Source: Arsukibacterium sp. UBA3155 (GTDB lineage: Bacteria; Pseudomonadota; Gammaproteobacteria; Enterobacterales; Alteromonadaceae). Taken from it: a stretch of 64,000 bases of DNA. The translations under genes were made by a program, and so were the position numbers. The first letter of the stretch is position 1; the number at the start of each line of letters is the position of its first letter. Where the stretch lies: the NCBI GenBank assembly GCA_002364615.1, contig DEYP01000002.1, forward strand, positions 48,680 to 112,679. Direction: 5' to 3'. The notes beneath the pieces are model-generated. The model saw only the letters and a list, made by a program, of their open reading frames with translations, searched no databases and was not told the DNA's origin. This document shows positions 45,824 through 54,903 of this stretch, one piece after another.

Positions 45824-46470
45824 AATACCAATGGCATTGCAGTACCCTGAACAAAAGTGCCTTGCCAGCTGTCATTCTTCCAGGTTGCGCTGTAGTTGGC
45901 ATTTATGACGCCAGAGCTGAATTCCAGTTTGTCAGAGTTAATACTGAATTTATTAACCGGTATACCAAAGCTTTGCTGCTTAGGGCTGTCGAGTGTGACA
46001 TGATAGTCATCAGCTGCTACTGCTATGTTTAATACCAAAGGCAGGCGGGCACTTTTATTGATAATAAGATCGCCATGCCAACTACCTTCATTTTCCAATA
46101 ATTTAAGCTGCTGCTCATCAAGCTTTGTTAAATTTAGCTCACGGGCTTTACCCTGAATAAACTCACCCTGTAGCTGATCTTGTTTCAGGGTTCCGCTAAA
46201 ACTGGCATTAAGTTTATCATCCTGAAAAGTAACACGTTTACCGTCGATGCTGAATTGGCTGGGACGATAATTAAACATCCCCTGATTTGGACTGTCCAGC
46301 GTAAGGGTATATCCTTCAGGTGTATTATTGATATTAATGCCTATTGTCAGTGCTGCCTGCGGTGTCATTTGTAACTTTCCGCGCCATTTTCCAGATAGCT
46401 GCTCTGCACCAGCGGGTGCGGCAACGGTTATCATGAATAAAGCAGTGAACCATACCAGTAACTTTTGCAT
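45805..46470 (-). CDS. Secreted protein with two tandem homologous domains
   Basis: A 221-residue protein with a signal peptide (LLVWFTALFMITVAAPAGAE). The mature part is two copies of one domain of about 95 residues: GKWRGKLQM, LTLDSPNQGMFNYRPSQFSI, GEFIQGKARELNL and then GSWHGDLII, VTLDSPKQQSFGIPVNKFSI, GTFVQGTAMPLVL. This module, with a DSP-x-Q centre and F(V/I)QG end, also occurs (to my knowledge) ahead of secreted hydrolase domains. AAGGA lies before the ATG. It stops right after an A9 run, and the serine hydrolase is in its -1 frame, so this may be the N-terminal half of one larger protein. Confidence 0.8.
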   Translation of the reverse strand: MQKLLVWFTALFMITVAAPAGAEQLSGKWRGKLQMTPQAALTIGININNTPEGYTLTLDSPNQGMFNYRPSQFSIDGKRVTFQDDKLNASFSGTLKQDQLQGEFIQGKARELNLTKLDEQQLKLLENEGSWHGDLIINKSARLPLVLNIAVAADDYHVTLDSPKQQSFGIPVNKFSINSDKLEFSSGVINANYSATWKNDSWQGTFVQGTAMPLVLKKKTD

Positions 46471-46648
46471 AATTATTTCCTTTGCAATGCTGTTGATGTC
46501 AGCTAAGTGTAACCACTTAAAATAACAAGCGGTAACTTTTATGTCTAACGGTGTTTTTTATATTTCAACGGTATAATGACAAAATAACGCTAAGCTGTTC
46601 TTGATTAATGCACTATTGTAAATGCGTCGTCTACAACAGGAAGGTACT

Positions 46649-47038
46649 ATGAAGTTAACAGAGCAACAGTGGCAACAACGATTGACCGATGAGCAATACC
46701 GGGTAACCCGGTTAAAAGGTACAGAATATCCGTTTACCGGCAAGTTACTTCATCATACCGCTGATGGTACTTATCATTGTATCTGCTGCGGCGCGGTGTT
46801 ATTTTCATCTGACACCAAATTTGATGCTGGATGCGGTTGGCCCAGCTTTTCAGAAGCGCTGGAGGGCAGGGTGAAATATCATTCTGATACCAGCCATGGC
46901 ATGCAGCGGACAGAGATTTTGTGCAACAATTGTGATGCACACCTGGGCCATGTGTTTGACGATGGACCGACACCGACAGGACAACGATTTTGTGTAAACT
47001 CAGTGAGCCTGAGTTTTCAGCATGTGACAAAAGCCTGA
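46649..47038 (+). CDS. msrB: Peptide-methionine (R)-S-oxide reductase MsrB
   Basis: A 129-residue repair enzyme that reduces methionine R-sulfoxide in proteins. Zinc ligands C44/C47 (CICC) and C92/C95 (CNNC) and the catalytic Cys115 in [11 protein letters not shown] are present, with [11 protein letters not shown] in between. No signal peptide, so cytoplasmic. I set the start at ATG 46649, preceded by AGGAAGG; the longer frame from 46622 would place that site inside the gene. It stands alone, divergent from the serine hydrolase operon. Confidence 0.93.
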   Translation: MKLTEQQWQQRLTDEQYRVTRLKGTEYPFTGKLLHHTADGTYHCICCGAVLFSSDTKFDAGCGWPSFSEALEGRVKYHSDTSHGMQRTEILCNNCDAHLGHVFDDGPTPTGQRFCVNSVSLSFQHVTKA

Positions 47039-47169
47039 AAATGACCTGTTGTGGTTGTGGTAAGGTTTCAATATCTATTACAATGTGCCGCCTTTAGTAA
47101 ATAAGCTGTACCCTACAAAACAGCACGAGGCTCCGATTAATTCATTTTATTGAAGTAAAAGGCCGACAC

Positions 47170-48624
47170 ATGACCCTATCACACGCAGAGCAATACCAGA
47201 AAAGCTGGCAGGAACGCCAGGAATATGCCGAGAATATGCAGCCTATTATTGGCCGGCTATATCGTAACAAGGGAATAGAAGTGGTGGTTTATGGCCGCCC
47301 TCTGGTAAACGCCACCACTATCGACATTATTAAAGCGCACAAAACTGTTGAGCGGTTTGAAGGCGAAAAATTGCGGCTACGCGAATGTTTTCCGGTGCTG
47401 GAAGCCATCAGCAAAATGAATCTTGCCCCTGGCCGGGTCGATATTGGTAAGCTGGCTTACGGTTTTCTGTTTAAGAACTCGGGAGCGGGTTTAGATCTTG
47501 AGCAATATCTGGCACGTGAACTCAGCGACATTCTTGATCATGAAGATAAAGTTAAACCCACAGATGTTGTTTTATACGGTTTTGGCCGAATAGGACGGTT
47601 GCTGGCGCGTTTAATGCTGGAACGTTCTGGACCAAGCAGTAAATTACGCTTAAAAGCGATTGTGGTGCGTGGTGGTAAACAAGGCGATTTGGAAAAAAGA
47701 GCCAGCTTGCTACGTCGTGATTCAATTCACGGGCCTTTTAACGGCAGCATTACCGTTGATGAAGAAAACCAGGGTATAAAAGCTAATGGCACCTTTATTA
47801 AGGTAATTTACGCCAGTTCCCCTGAGGTAGTAGATTACACCGCTTATGGTATCGATAATGCACTGGTAGTTGATAATACCGGGATCTGGAAAGATGACAA
47901 AGAGTTGGCTATCCACTTCAAAAGCAAGGGTACTGCAAGGGTGCTGTTAACTGCACCGGCAAAAGGTGAAGTGCCCAATATCGTGTATGGTGTTAATCAG
48001 CATATGATTATGCCAGAGCACAAGTTTGTGTCTGCGGCCAGCTGTACAACCAATGCCATTACTCCGGTACTTAAAGCGCTTAATGATGAGTTTGGTATCC
48101 GCAACGGCCACGTTGAAACGGTGCATTCCTATACCAATGATCAAAATCTGATTGATAACTTTCATAAAGCCGAGCGCCGGGGCAGGGCTGCACCACTGAA
48201 TATGGTGATAACCTCAACCGGTGCTGCCAGCGCTGTTGCCAAAGCACTGCCTGAATTAAAAGGTAAACTGACGGGTAACGCCATTCGCGTGCCGACCCCG
48301 AATGTGTCGATGGCGATTCTGTCATTAAACCTGACAAAAGAAACCAGCCGTGAAGAGATGAATGCCTTTTTACAGCGCACGTCATTGTTTTCGGAGTTGC
48401 AGGATCAAATTGATTACACCAGCTCTACGGAGATTGTCTCTTCTGATTTAGTTGGTTCACGTTACGCTGGGGTTGTTGACTCACAAGCGACGATAGTCGA
48501 TGGTGATCGCTGTGTACTTTATGTTTGGTATGACAATGAGTTTGGTTACAGCACTCAGGTAATACGCGTAATGAATGATATGGCCGGGATTAAATATCCG
48601 ACGCTGCCTGTTGCGAAAGAGTAG
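47170..48624 (+). CDS. Glyceraldehyde-3-phosphate dehydrogenase, long type
   Basis: A 484-residue GAPDH, about 150 residues longer than GapA. The first 130 residues are a helical extension; then YGFGRIGRLLARLML binds NAD(P), the catalytic Cys lies in SAASCTTNAITP and the His in ETVHSYTNDQNL. VVRGGKQGDLEKRASLLRRD and NMVITSTGAASAVAKALPEL are marks of this subgroup, which is common in Vibrio, Shewanella and relatives. It may serve the anabolic direction or a different cofactor; that is not shown here. A strong terminator follows. Confidence 0.9.
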   Translation: MTLSHAEQYQKSWQERQEYAENMQPIIGRLYRNKGIEVVVYGRPLVNATTIDIIKAHKTVERFEGEKLRLRECFPVLEAISKMNLAPGRVDIGKLAYGFLFKNSGAGLDLEQYLARELSDILDHEDKVKPTDVVLYGFGRIGRLLARLMLERSGPSSKLRLKAIVVRGGKQGDLEKRASLLRRDSIHGPFNGSITVDEENQGIKANGTFIKVIYASSPEVVDYTAYGIDNALVVDNTGIWKDDKELAIHFKSKGTARVLLTAPAKGEVPNIVYGVNQHMIMPEHKFVSAASCTTNAITPVLKALNDEFGIRNGHVETVHSYTNDQNLIDNFHKAERRGRAAPLNMVITSTGAASAVAKALPELKGKLTGNAIRVPTPNVSMAILSLNLTKETSREEMNAFLQRTSLFSELQDQIDYTSSTEIVSSDLVGSRYAGVVDSQATIVDGDRCVLYVWYDNEFGYSTQVIRVMNDMAGIKYPTLPVAKE

Positions 48625-48643
48625 GTAATACAGCAAATCAGAT

Positions 48644-48671
48644 AAAACGCCGCTTTTAGCGGCGTTTTTTT
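48644..48671 (+). terminator. Intrinsic terminator after the long GAPDH gene
   Basis: AAAACGCCGCT-TTT-AGCGGCGTTTT is an 11-bp perfect stem with a T-run of seven, 20 bases after the GAPDH stop. Confidence 0.92.
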
Positions 48672-48725
48672 GCAATAAAATTTAATGCGATATTAGTATC
48701 GTTAATCTATTAATTTTCGACAATA

Positions 48726-48755
48726 AAAAACGGCCGTTAAAACGACCGTTTTTTT
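48726..48755 (-). terminator. Intrinsic terminator after the first cold-shock gene
   Basis: AAAAACGGCCGT and ACGACCGTTTTT make a 12-bp stem; the single non-Watson-Crick position is a G-U pair on the minus strand but A-C on the plus strand, so the signal suits the minus-strand csp gene that ends 20 bases away. T-run on the minus strand. Confidence 0.85.
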
Positions 48756-48774
48756 AACTGAACGTTTCAGGCTA

Positions 48775-48984
48775 TTACAGCAGAGTCACGTTAGCAGCTT
48801 GTGGGCCTTTTTGGCCTTGTTCGATTTCGAAAGCAACACGCTGACCTTCGTTTAAGGTTTTGTAACCTTCAGTCATGATTGCACGGAAGTGAACGAATGC
48901 GTCAGCGCCGCCGTTATCCTGAGTAATGAAACCGAAACCTTTATCTGCGTTAAACCACTTTACTACACCAGTTACTTTAGCCAT
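48775..48984 (-). CDS. CspA-type cold-shock protein, copy 1
   Basis: A 69-residue single-stranded nucleic-acid binding protein with the cold-shock beta-barrel. RNP1 is KGFGFI and RNP2 [16 protein letters not shown] is present. It acts as an RNA chaperone that melts structures in the cold. AGGAGT lies 7 bases before the ATG. It differs from copy 2 by only three residues (N/D, A/T, L/V). A long leader of over 150 bases, typical of cold-induced csp genes, carries a 108-base block almost identical to that of copy 2. Confidence 0.95.
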   Translation of the reverse strand: MAKVTGVVKWFNADKGFGFITQDNGGADAFVHFRAIMTEGYKTLNEGQRVAFEIEQGQKGPQAANVTLL

Positions 48985-49050
48985 GAATGACTCCTAAAAT
49001 TAATATAAGAACGTTTTGCATAATGGGTTGATAGCCTGATTGTTACTCTA

Positions 49051-49158
49051 CTTATGCGGCCAAACGTGCGTGAATCTTCAGGGACATGACTTACTATGAA
49101 GCTGTGTAGCGAAGTGTTCAAAAACATGTTGTTACATAGGTCTGCTCTCCAGGCCGGG
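49051..49158 (-). repeat. Conserved csp leader block, copy 1
   Basis: This 108-base block differs from 49553-49660 at about four positions and lies in the same place relative to its csp gene. It is probably the 5' untranslated leader that controls cold-shock mRNA stability and translation. It includes a short upstream frame beginning MFLNTSL at 49127 on the minus strand. Confidence 0.8.
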
Positions 49159-49224
49159 AGTTATATTATCAGGTCTGAAAAGATTGTATAGTTTTTTAAA
49201 CAACCAATTTAAATTAAGAAAAAC

Positions 49225-49252
49225 AAAAAACCGGCTAAAAGCCGGTTTTTTT
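49225..49252 (-). terminator. Intrinsic terminator after the second cold-shock gene
   Basis: ACCGGCT-AAA-AGCCGGT with flanking A and T runs, 20 bases after the copy 2 stop. The T-run on the minus strand is six long, and the plus strand has one too, so it could also shield the copy 1 promoter from read-through. Confidence 0.9.
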
Positions 49253-49272
49253 AAACTGAACGAACAGTACTA

Positions 49273-49482
49273 TTAAAGTACAGTTACGTTAGCAGCTTGT
49301 GGGCCTTTCTGGCCTTGTTCGATTTCGAACGTTACGCGCTGACCTTCGTCTAAGGTTTTGTAACCTTCAGTCATGATTGCACGGAAGTGAACGAACGCGT
49401 CAGCGCCGCCGTTATCCTGAGTAATGAAACCGAAACCTTTATCTGCGTTGAACCACTTTACTACACCAGTTACTTTAGCCAT
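49273..49482 (-). CDS. CspA-type cold-shock protein, copy 2
   Basis: A 69-residue cold-shock protein, 66 of 69 residues the same as copy 1, with identical RNP1 (KGFGFI) and RNP2 (DAFVHF). The ribosome binding site AGGAGT and spacing are the same as in copy 1. It has its own leader, terminator and probably promoter, so the two are independent transcription units, not an operon. Tandem duplication followed by little divergence is the simplest origin. Confidence 0.95.
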   Translation of the reverse strand: MAKVTGVVKWFNADKGFGFITQDNGGADAFVHFRAIMTEGYKTLDEGQRVTFEIEQGQKGPQAANVTVL

Positions 49483-49552
49483 GAATGACTCCTAAAAATT
49501 TTAATGATACTAAATTACGCTTAATGCGCTGTTAGCCTGACTGTTAAATTTA

Positions 49553-49660
49553 CTTATGCGGGCAAACGTGCGTGAATCTTCAGGGACATGACTTACTATG
49601 AAGCTGTGTAGCGAAGTTTTCAAAAACATGTTGTTACATAGGTCTGCTTTACAGGCCGGG
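49553..49660 (-). repeat. Conserved csp leader block, copy 2
   Basis: Second copy of the 108-base leader block, about 96 percent the same as 49051-49158. Between the block and the csp start codon the two copies are much less similar (for example around 48985-49030 and 49500-49550), so the block itself is under constraint or recently converted. It includes an upstream frame beginning MFLKTSL. Confidence 0.8.
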
Positions 49661-49732
49661 GAGCACTTTAACACTTCTGGGCTGAATGTATAGCTTTATT
49701 ATTAAAATAATAAAATTAATTACCAGCAACAT

Positions 49733-49758
49733 AAAAAAAACCGGCATTCAGCCGGTTT
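49733..49758 (-). terminator. Intrinsic terminator after ald
   Basis: AACCGGC-ATTCA-GCCGGTT, with a run of T on the minus strand, 28 bases after the ald stop. Confidence 0.85.
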
Positions 49759-49785
49759 AATTCCATCAAGTAACGATTTGACAGG

Positions 49786-50907
49786 TTATTTATTAGCAAT
49801 GGCCTGCTCAGGTGCCGTATAAGCAAACCCAAGGGCTTCCGCCACGCTCTGATTGGTTACTTTGCCATGGTAAACGTTTAAGCCTGCCAGCAAATGCTTG
49901 TCATCGGTCAGTGCCTGCTTATAGCCTTTGTTCGCCAGACGGATAATAAACGGCAGGGTCGCATTGTTTAACGCAAAGGTTGATGTACGAGGCACGGCGC
50001 CTGGCATATTCGCTACACAGTAGTGCACAACTTCATCGACAATATAGGTTGGATCAGCGTGAGTCGTCGCTCTTGACGTTTCCACACAACCGCCCTGGTC
50101 AATTGCGACATCGACAATGGCTGAGCCTGGTTTCATTCGTTTGATATGCTCTGCAGTGATCAGTTTAGGAGCAGCTGCTCCTGGCACCAATACTCCACCA
50201 ATAACCAGATCGGCGGCCAGCACTTCCTGTTCAAGGGCTGCGGCGGTTGAATAAATCGCCTTTACCGCTCCATTAAACTGGGCATTAATACGACGTAATA
50301 CATCTACATTGCGATCCAGTACTGACACATCAGCGCCCAGGCCAACCGCCATCTGGGCAGCATTGGTACCGACCATACCACCACCGATAACCACAACCTT
50401 AGCCGGAGCAACTCCTGGCACGCCACCTAGCAATACGCCGCGACCGCCACAGGATTTTTCAAGTGCCCGGGCGCCCGCCTGAATTGACATTCGTCCTGCT
50501 ACTTCTGACATAGGAGCCAGAAGCGGTAAACCACCTTTACTGTCTGTTACGGTTTCATAAGCGATACACACTGCTTTTGATTTAATTAAGTCTTCAGTTT
50601 GCGGTAAATCGGGAGCCAGGTGTAAATACGTAAACAGGATCTGACCTTCACGCAACATTGCGCGCTCTGCGGCCTGTGGTTCTTTGACTTTAACAATCAT
50701 TTCAGCCTTGGCGAATACCTCTGCGGCAGTTGCTAACACCACGGCACCCGTGTCGGTGTAATCTTCATCAGTAAAACCAATGCCAATACCGGCGTTATGC
50801 TCTACATAAACACTGTGGCCATGGCCAATCAGCTCGCGAACACTCGCTGGTGTCATACCAACACGGTACTCGTGATTTTTTATTTCTTTTGGTACGCCGA
50901 TAATCAT
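49786..50907 (-). CDS. ald: Alanine dehydrogenase
   Basis: About 373 residues; reversibly deaminates L-alanine to pyruvate and ammonia with [23 protein letters not shown] at the start, KVKEPQ (substrate Lys), the NAD fold [16 protein letters not shown] and the C-terminal [19 protein letters not shown] are all typical. I set the start at 50907; the longer frame to 51003 runs through the divergent promoter region. GGCGG lies upstream. It diverges from lrp, and Lrp commonly controls ald. With alaA and the AGCS carrier elsewhere in the window it suggests active alanine use. Confidence 0.94.
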   Translation of the reverse strand: MIIGVPKEIKNHEYRVGMTPASVRELIGHGHSVYVEHNAGIGIGFTDEDYTDTGAVVLATAAEVFAKAEMIVKVKEPQAAERAMLREGQILFTYLHLAPDLPQTEDLIKSKAVCIAYETVTDSKGGLPLLAPMSEVAGRMSIQAGARALEKSCGGRGVLLGGVPGVAPAKVVVIGGGMVGTNAAQMAVGLGADVSVLDRNVDVLRRINAQFNGAVKAIYSTAAALEQEVLAADLVIGGVLVPGAAAPKLITAEHIKRMKPGSAIVDVAIDQGGCVETSRATTHADPTYIVDEVVHYCVANMPGAVPRTSTFALNNATLPFIIRLANKGYKQALTDDKHLLAGLNVYHGKVTNQSVAEALGFAYTAPEQAIANK

Positions 50908-51043
50908 GATATTCCGCCCTGTAGGTTGTAGGTAAAATTTATGCGCAGTATACAGCCTAAAAAACAGAATTAATGCTTGTTTTAATATGCTTATGTAGTG
51001 CAAAATTCTGTCTATATTTTTTTAATAGATGGTTTTCACTACC

Positions 51044-51538
51044 ATGTACTCTTTAAGTAAGAGCATCAAGAAGTTAGATAGAATTGATCGTAAAATACTC
51101 ACTGAATTGCAGCACGATGGCCGCCTGGCCAATGTCGAATTAGCCAGGCGAGTCGGCTTAAGCCCGACACCTTGTCTGGAGCGGGTGCGCAAACTTGAAA
51201 CTGAAGGTTACATTATAGGTTATACGGCGCTGGTTGATCCCCACAAAGTGGGCGCTGCCTTGCTGGTGTTCGTGGAAATAACGCTAAGTAAAACCTCGCC
51301 TGAAGATTTTGATGAGTTTAGTAAGGCGGTGCAAAAACTGGTCGAAATTCAAGAGTGTCATCTGGTCTCGGGCAGCTTCGACTTTTTGTTGAAAACCCGG
51401 GTAGCCGATATGGCAGCTTATCGTGAGTTGTTGGGGGAAACCCTGCTCAGATTACCCAGTGTTCGGGAAAGCCGCACTTATGTGGTCATGGAGGAAGTGA
51501 AACAAAGCAGTTTTGTAGCAATGAGTATTTCCCGATAA
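51044..51538 (+). CDS. lrp: Leucine-responsive regulator Lrp
   Basis: A 164-residue Lrp/AsnC regulator, very close to E. coli Lrp: LDRIDRKILTELQHDGRLAN, HTH with VELARRVGLSPTPCLERVR, and a RAM domain with ECHLVSGSFDFLLKTRV and LPSVRESRTYVVMEEVKQ. ATG codons at 51029 and 51044 are both possible and neither has a clear ribosome binding site; I prefer 51044. It diverges from ald and precedes ftsK, the same order as in E. coli (lrp-ftsK-lolA-rarA-serS). Confidence 0.93.
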   Translation: MYSLSKSIKKLDRIDRKILTELQHDGRLANVELARRVGLSPTPCLERVRKLETEGYIIGYTALVDPHKVGAALLVFVEITLSKTSPEDFDEFSKAVQKLVEIQECHLVSGSFDFLLKTRVADMAAYRELLGETLLRLPSVRESRTYVVMEEVKQSSFVAMSISR

Positions 51539-51751
51539 CGCCACTGTGCTACGCCGTAATACGTTAGCAATCCGCAATAGGTAAAGCTGGGGTTAATGTA
51601 GGCGTTGTTACTCTCACTAAGTGGGGGTAGCGCCATAGCAAAAAGCCAGCCAGAGTCGGGTGCAAAGCAAGGATGGTGATGCACTTTTTTGCTGGCTCTG
51701 GTAAGGTAGTAAGGTCTGCGCAGACAGCATAAAAATAATGAGGCCCATCAT

Positions 51752-54226
51752 TTGCAAAGCAAACAAATATTTCCGTTAAATGGCGTGCAACGCTTGCTCG
51801 AAGTGGGATTGATCCTGTTCTGGGCGCTGGCGTTATTTTTACTATTGGCATTATTTTCGTTCGATCCCGCCGATCCAAGCTGGTCGCAAACCGGTTATCA
51901 AACCAACGTTAATAATTTTGCCGGGCTCATTGGCGCCCGGGTCGCTGATGTATTGTTATTTAGTTTTGGTTGGGTGTCTTACCTGATGCCCTTTTTGATC
52001 GCGGCGTTCGGGTACTTATTATTTAAACGCTATCACAACGTTTTTGCCCTTGATTATCTTATTCTCGGACTGAGGCTGATTGGCCTGGTACTAACGCTGG
52101 TGTGTGCCACTGCAATAAGCAGCATGAATTTTAATGATATTTATTATTTTTCTTCTGGTGGGGCAGTAGGGGATGTGACCACCAGCGTGCTATTGCCCTA
52201 TTTTAACTTTATCGGTACCAGCTTACTGTTACTGGCAGGTTTTGCGACCGGCCTGACCTTAATGACCGGCATTTCCTGGTTAACTGTTGCAGATTATCTC
52301 GGGTTAGCCTGCTTTAAGGTTGGCCAATGGTTGGCGTTGGCTCCAGGCTGGCTGAGCGAGCGTTTTGGCAGTGCACCACCGGAGTCAGATGATACCGACG
52401 CTGCTGAACCTGCACCGCTGCAACTTAATCATGCGCAGCATAAATCGACCGCACAGCGCTCTGAACCTGCGCTTTTTGGCGAGCCAAAAGTAACGGCGCC
52501 GTTACCTGTTAAACCTTTAAATCCAAAAACAGAGGCGAAATCTTACTACAGTATGGACCAGCTGGCGGATGAGCAGTTGTCGTTTAGTGCAGTAGACGAG
52601 CCAATGAATGCCGAGCACATTTCTAAAACGCTGGCGCAGCTTGAACCTTATGAATCGTCAGACCCTTTAATGCAATTTCCTGAGGATGAAGAAGATGCGG
52701 ATGATAGTGAAGAAGTTCAGCATACCATGGAAGAGCTGCCCTCATTAGCGTTACTCGATCGTCCTGACAAAGCGCAGAACCCCATTGACCCTGCCGATCT
52801 AGAGCGTGTTTCCAGGCTGGTTGAAGCCAAGCTACTTGATTTTAACGTAGAAGCACGGGTGGTGGGTGTCCATCCTGGACCTGTGGTAACCCGTTTTGAA
52901 CTGGATTTAGCCCCCGGGGTTAAGGTTAGTAAAATTACCGGCCTTTCGAAAGATTTAGCCCGTTCGTTATCTGCAATCAGTGTTCGGGTGGTTGAGGTTA
53001 TTCCGGGAAAATCATTTATTGGTTTAGAGCTACCTAATCAGCACCGGGAAATAGTACGTTTATCTGAAGTCATTGGCGATGAGATTTTTACTGAATCGAA
53101 GTCGGCGTTAACCATGGTATTAGGTAAAGATATTGCCGGTAAATCAGTGGTCGCTGACTTAGCAAAAATGCCACATTTGCTGGTCGCCGGTACGACTGGT
53201 TCAGGTAAGTCAGTTGGCGTTAATGTGATGATCTGTAGCCTACTGTATAAGTCGACACCGGATGATGTGCGCTTTTTGATGATAGACCCGAAAATGCTTG
53301 AGTTATCTATCTATGAAGGAATACCACACTTACTGACCGAAGTGGTTACTGATATGAAAGATGCGGCTAATGGCCTGCGCTGGTGTGTAGGGGAAATGGA
53401 GCGGCGATACAAGCTGATGTCTGCCCTGGGCGTTCGGAATTTAAAAGGGTACAACCAGAAAGTAAAAGAGGCAATTGCTGCCGGCGAGCCGTTAAAAGAT
53501 CCACTATGGAAACCTTCTGATGATATGCGTACCGAAGTACCATTGCTTGAGAAATTACCCGCAATTGTTGTAGTTATTGACGAATTTGCCGACATGATGA
53601 TGATTGTCGGCAAAAAAGTGGAAGAACTTATTGCCCGGATCGCCCAAAAGGCCAGGGCTGCGGGCATTCACTTGATCCTGGCGACGCAGCGGCCATCGGT
53701 GGACGTCATTACGGGCTTAATTAAAGCCAATATTCCGACCCGGATTGCGTTTCAGGTATCGTCAAAAATTGATTCCAGAACGATATTGGATCAGCAAGGT
53801 GCAGAGAGCTTATTGGGGCAGGGCGATATGCTGTATTTGCCACCGGGTTCTGGTGTGCCTAACAGGGTGCATGGGGCTTTTGTTGACGACCATGAAGTGC
53901 ATGCGGTTGTTGCTGATTGGAAAAAACGTGGTAAGCCAAATTATATTTCTGAAATTTTAAGCGGTGAGACCAGCGAAGAAAGCCTGTTGCCGGGAGAAAC
54001 GATGGAAGGTGATGACGGTGAAGCAGATCCGTTATATGACCAGGCCGTTGCGCATGTGATTGAGAGTCGCCGGGCGTCTGTGTCCGGGGTGCAACGTAAA
54101 TTCCGCATCGGTTATAACCGCGCAGCGCGGCTTGTTGAACAAATGGAAATGAGTGGCGTGGTCAGTGGCCCCGGCCACAATGGTAATCGTGAAGTGATGG
54201 TTCCGTCACAACCAAAAGGGTACTAA
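51752..54226 (+). CDS. ftsK: DNA translocase FtsK
   Basis: An 824-residue septal DNA pump. Four membrane helices lie in residues 15-190, a short acidic linker in 200-340 and the motor in 345-745 with Walker [14 protein letters not shown] and Walker [13 protein letters not shown]. The C-terminal gamma winged helix ([20 protein letters not shown]) reads KOPS and activates XerCD. The linker is far shorter than in E. coli (1329 residues), as in many species. The start is TTG at 51752, with GAGG 8 bases upstream; no ATG fits near the first helix. Followed at once by lolA. Confidence 0.95.
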   Translation: MQSKQIFPLNGVQRLLEVGLILFWALALFLLLALFSFDPADPSWSQTGYQTNVNNFAGLIGARVADVLLFSFGWVSYLMPFLIAAFGYLLFKRYHNVFALDYLILGLRLIGLVLTLVCATAISSMNFNDIYYFSSGGAVGDVTTSVLLPYFNFIGTSLLLLAGFATGLTLMTGISWLTVADYLGLACFKVGQWLALAPGWLSERFGSAPPESDDTDAAEPAPLQLNHAQHKSTAQRSEPALFGEPKVTAPLPVKPLNPKTEAKSYYSMDQLADEQLSFSAVDEPMNAEHISKTLAQLEPYESSDPLMQFPEDEEDADDSEEVQHTMEELPSLALLDRPDKAQNPIDPADLERVSRLVEAKLLDFNVEARVVGVHPGPVVTRFELDLAPGVKVSKITGLSKDLARSLSAISVRVVEVIPGKSFIGLELPNQHREIVRLSEVIGDEIFTESKSALTMVLGKDIAGKSVVADLAKMPHLLVAGTTGSGKSVGVNVMICSLLYKSTPDDVRFLMIDPKMLELSIYEGIPHLLTEVVTDMKDAANGLRWCVGEMERRYKLMSALGVRNLKGYNQKVKEAIAAGEPLKDPLWKPSDDMRTEVPLLEKLPAIVVVIDEFADMMMIVGKKVEELIARIAQKARAAGIHLILATQRPSVDVITGLIKANIPTRIAFQVSSKIDSRTILDQQGAESLLGQGDMLYLPPGSGVPNRVHGAFVDDHEVHAVVADWKKRGKPNYISEILSGETSEESLLPGETMEGDDGEADPLYDQAVAHVIESRRASVSGVQRKFRIGYNRAARLVEQMEMSGVVSGPGHNGNREVMVPSQPKGY

Positions 54227-54898
54227 ATGAAAAAACTGGTGTTAGTGGCAATGCTGTTCAGCAATCTTTGTCTGGCGCAACAAGCTGCCACTGTTGAGTT
54301 TGCTCCGCATTTAAAACAGGTACAGGTACAGCGATTAAGTGCGCCGGATGGCAGCGCCGAGTTGCTGGTTGAGTTGGCTAAAATCAGCAGTTTCTCTGCG
54401 CGATATCAGCAACAGGTTTTTGACGAACAGCAGCAGTTACTGCAACAAGGTCAGGGTAGGTTACTGCTGAAAAAAGTAGCTCAATTCAGGTTTGAAGGTG
54501 AAGAGCCAGAACCGGTTTTACTGGTAAGCGATGGCGATAACCTGTGGTTTTATAACGAGCTGCTTGAACAGGTAAGTATTTATGATGCTAAAGCACAGGT
54601 AGGGCAGACAGCATTTGCGTTGCTGACCACAACCGATCCTCTGCTATGGCAGCAATATCAGGTTATCGCCCGCCCAGATGTCTTTATTATTCATCCGATT
54701 GACAGTAACAACCCGGTACAACAACTGACGTTAGCGTTTGATAAGAACGGTATCAGTGAGATGACGGTCATCGATATTAACCAGCAGCAAAGTGTGTTTC
54801 GGTTTACTGATGCCCGCTTAAACCCGGATATTGCTGATAGCCAATTCAGATTTACCGTACCGGATGGCGTTGATATTGATGACCAACGTCAGCGTTAA
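54227..54898 (+). CDS. lolA: Outer-membrane lipoprotein carrier protein LolA
   Basis: A 223-residue periplasmic chaperone that carries lipoproteins from LolCDE to LolB. Signal peptide MKKLVLVAMLFSNLCLA, then FSARYQQQVFDEQQQLLQQG, GEEPEPVLLVSDGDNLWFYN and YDAKAQVGQTAFALLTTTDP, the typical half-barrel segments. It starts directly after the ftsK stop and is followed by rarA after 5 bases. Confidence 0.94.
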   Translation: MKKLVLVAMLFSNLCLAQQAATVEFAPHLKQVQVQRLSAPDGSAELLVELAKISSFSARYQQQVFDEQQQLLQQGQGRLLLKKVAQFRFEGEEPEPVLLVSDGDNLWFYNELLEQVSIYDAKAQVGQTAFALLTTTDPLLWQQYQVIARPDVFIIHPIDSNNPVQQLTLAFDKNGISEMTVIDINQQQSVFRFTDARLNPDIADSQFRFTVPDGVDIDDQRQR

Positions 54899-54903
54899 GG
54901 GTT

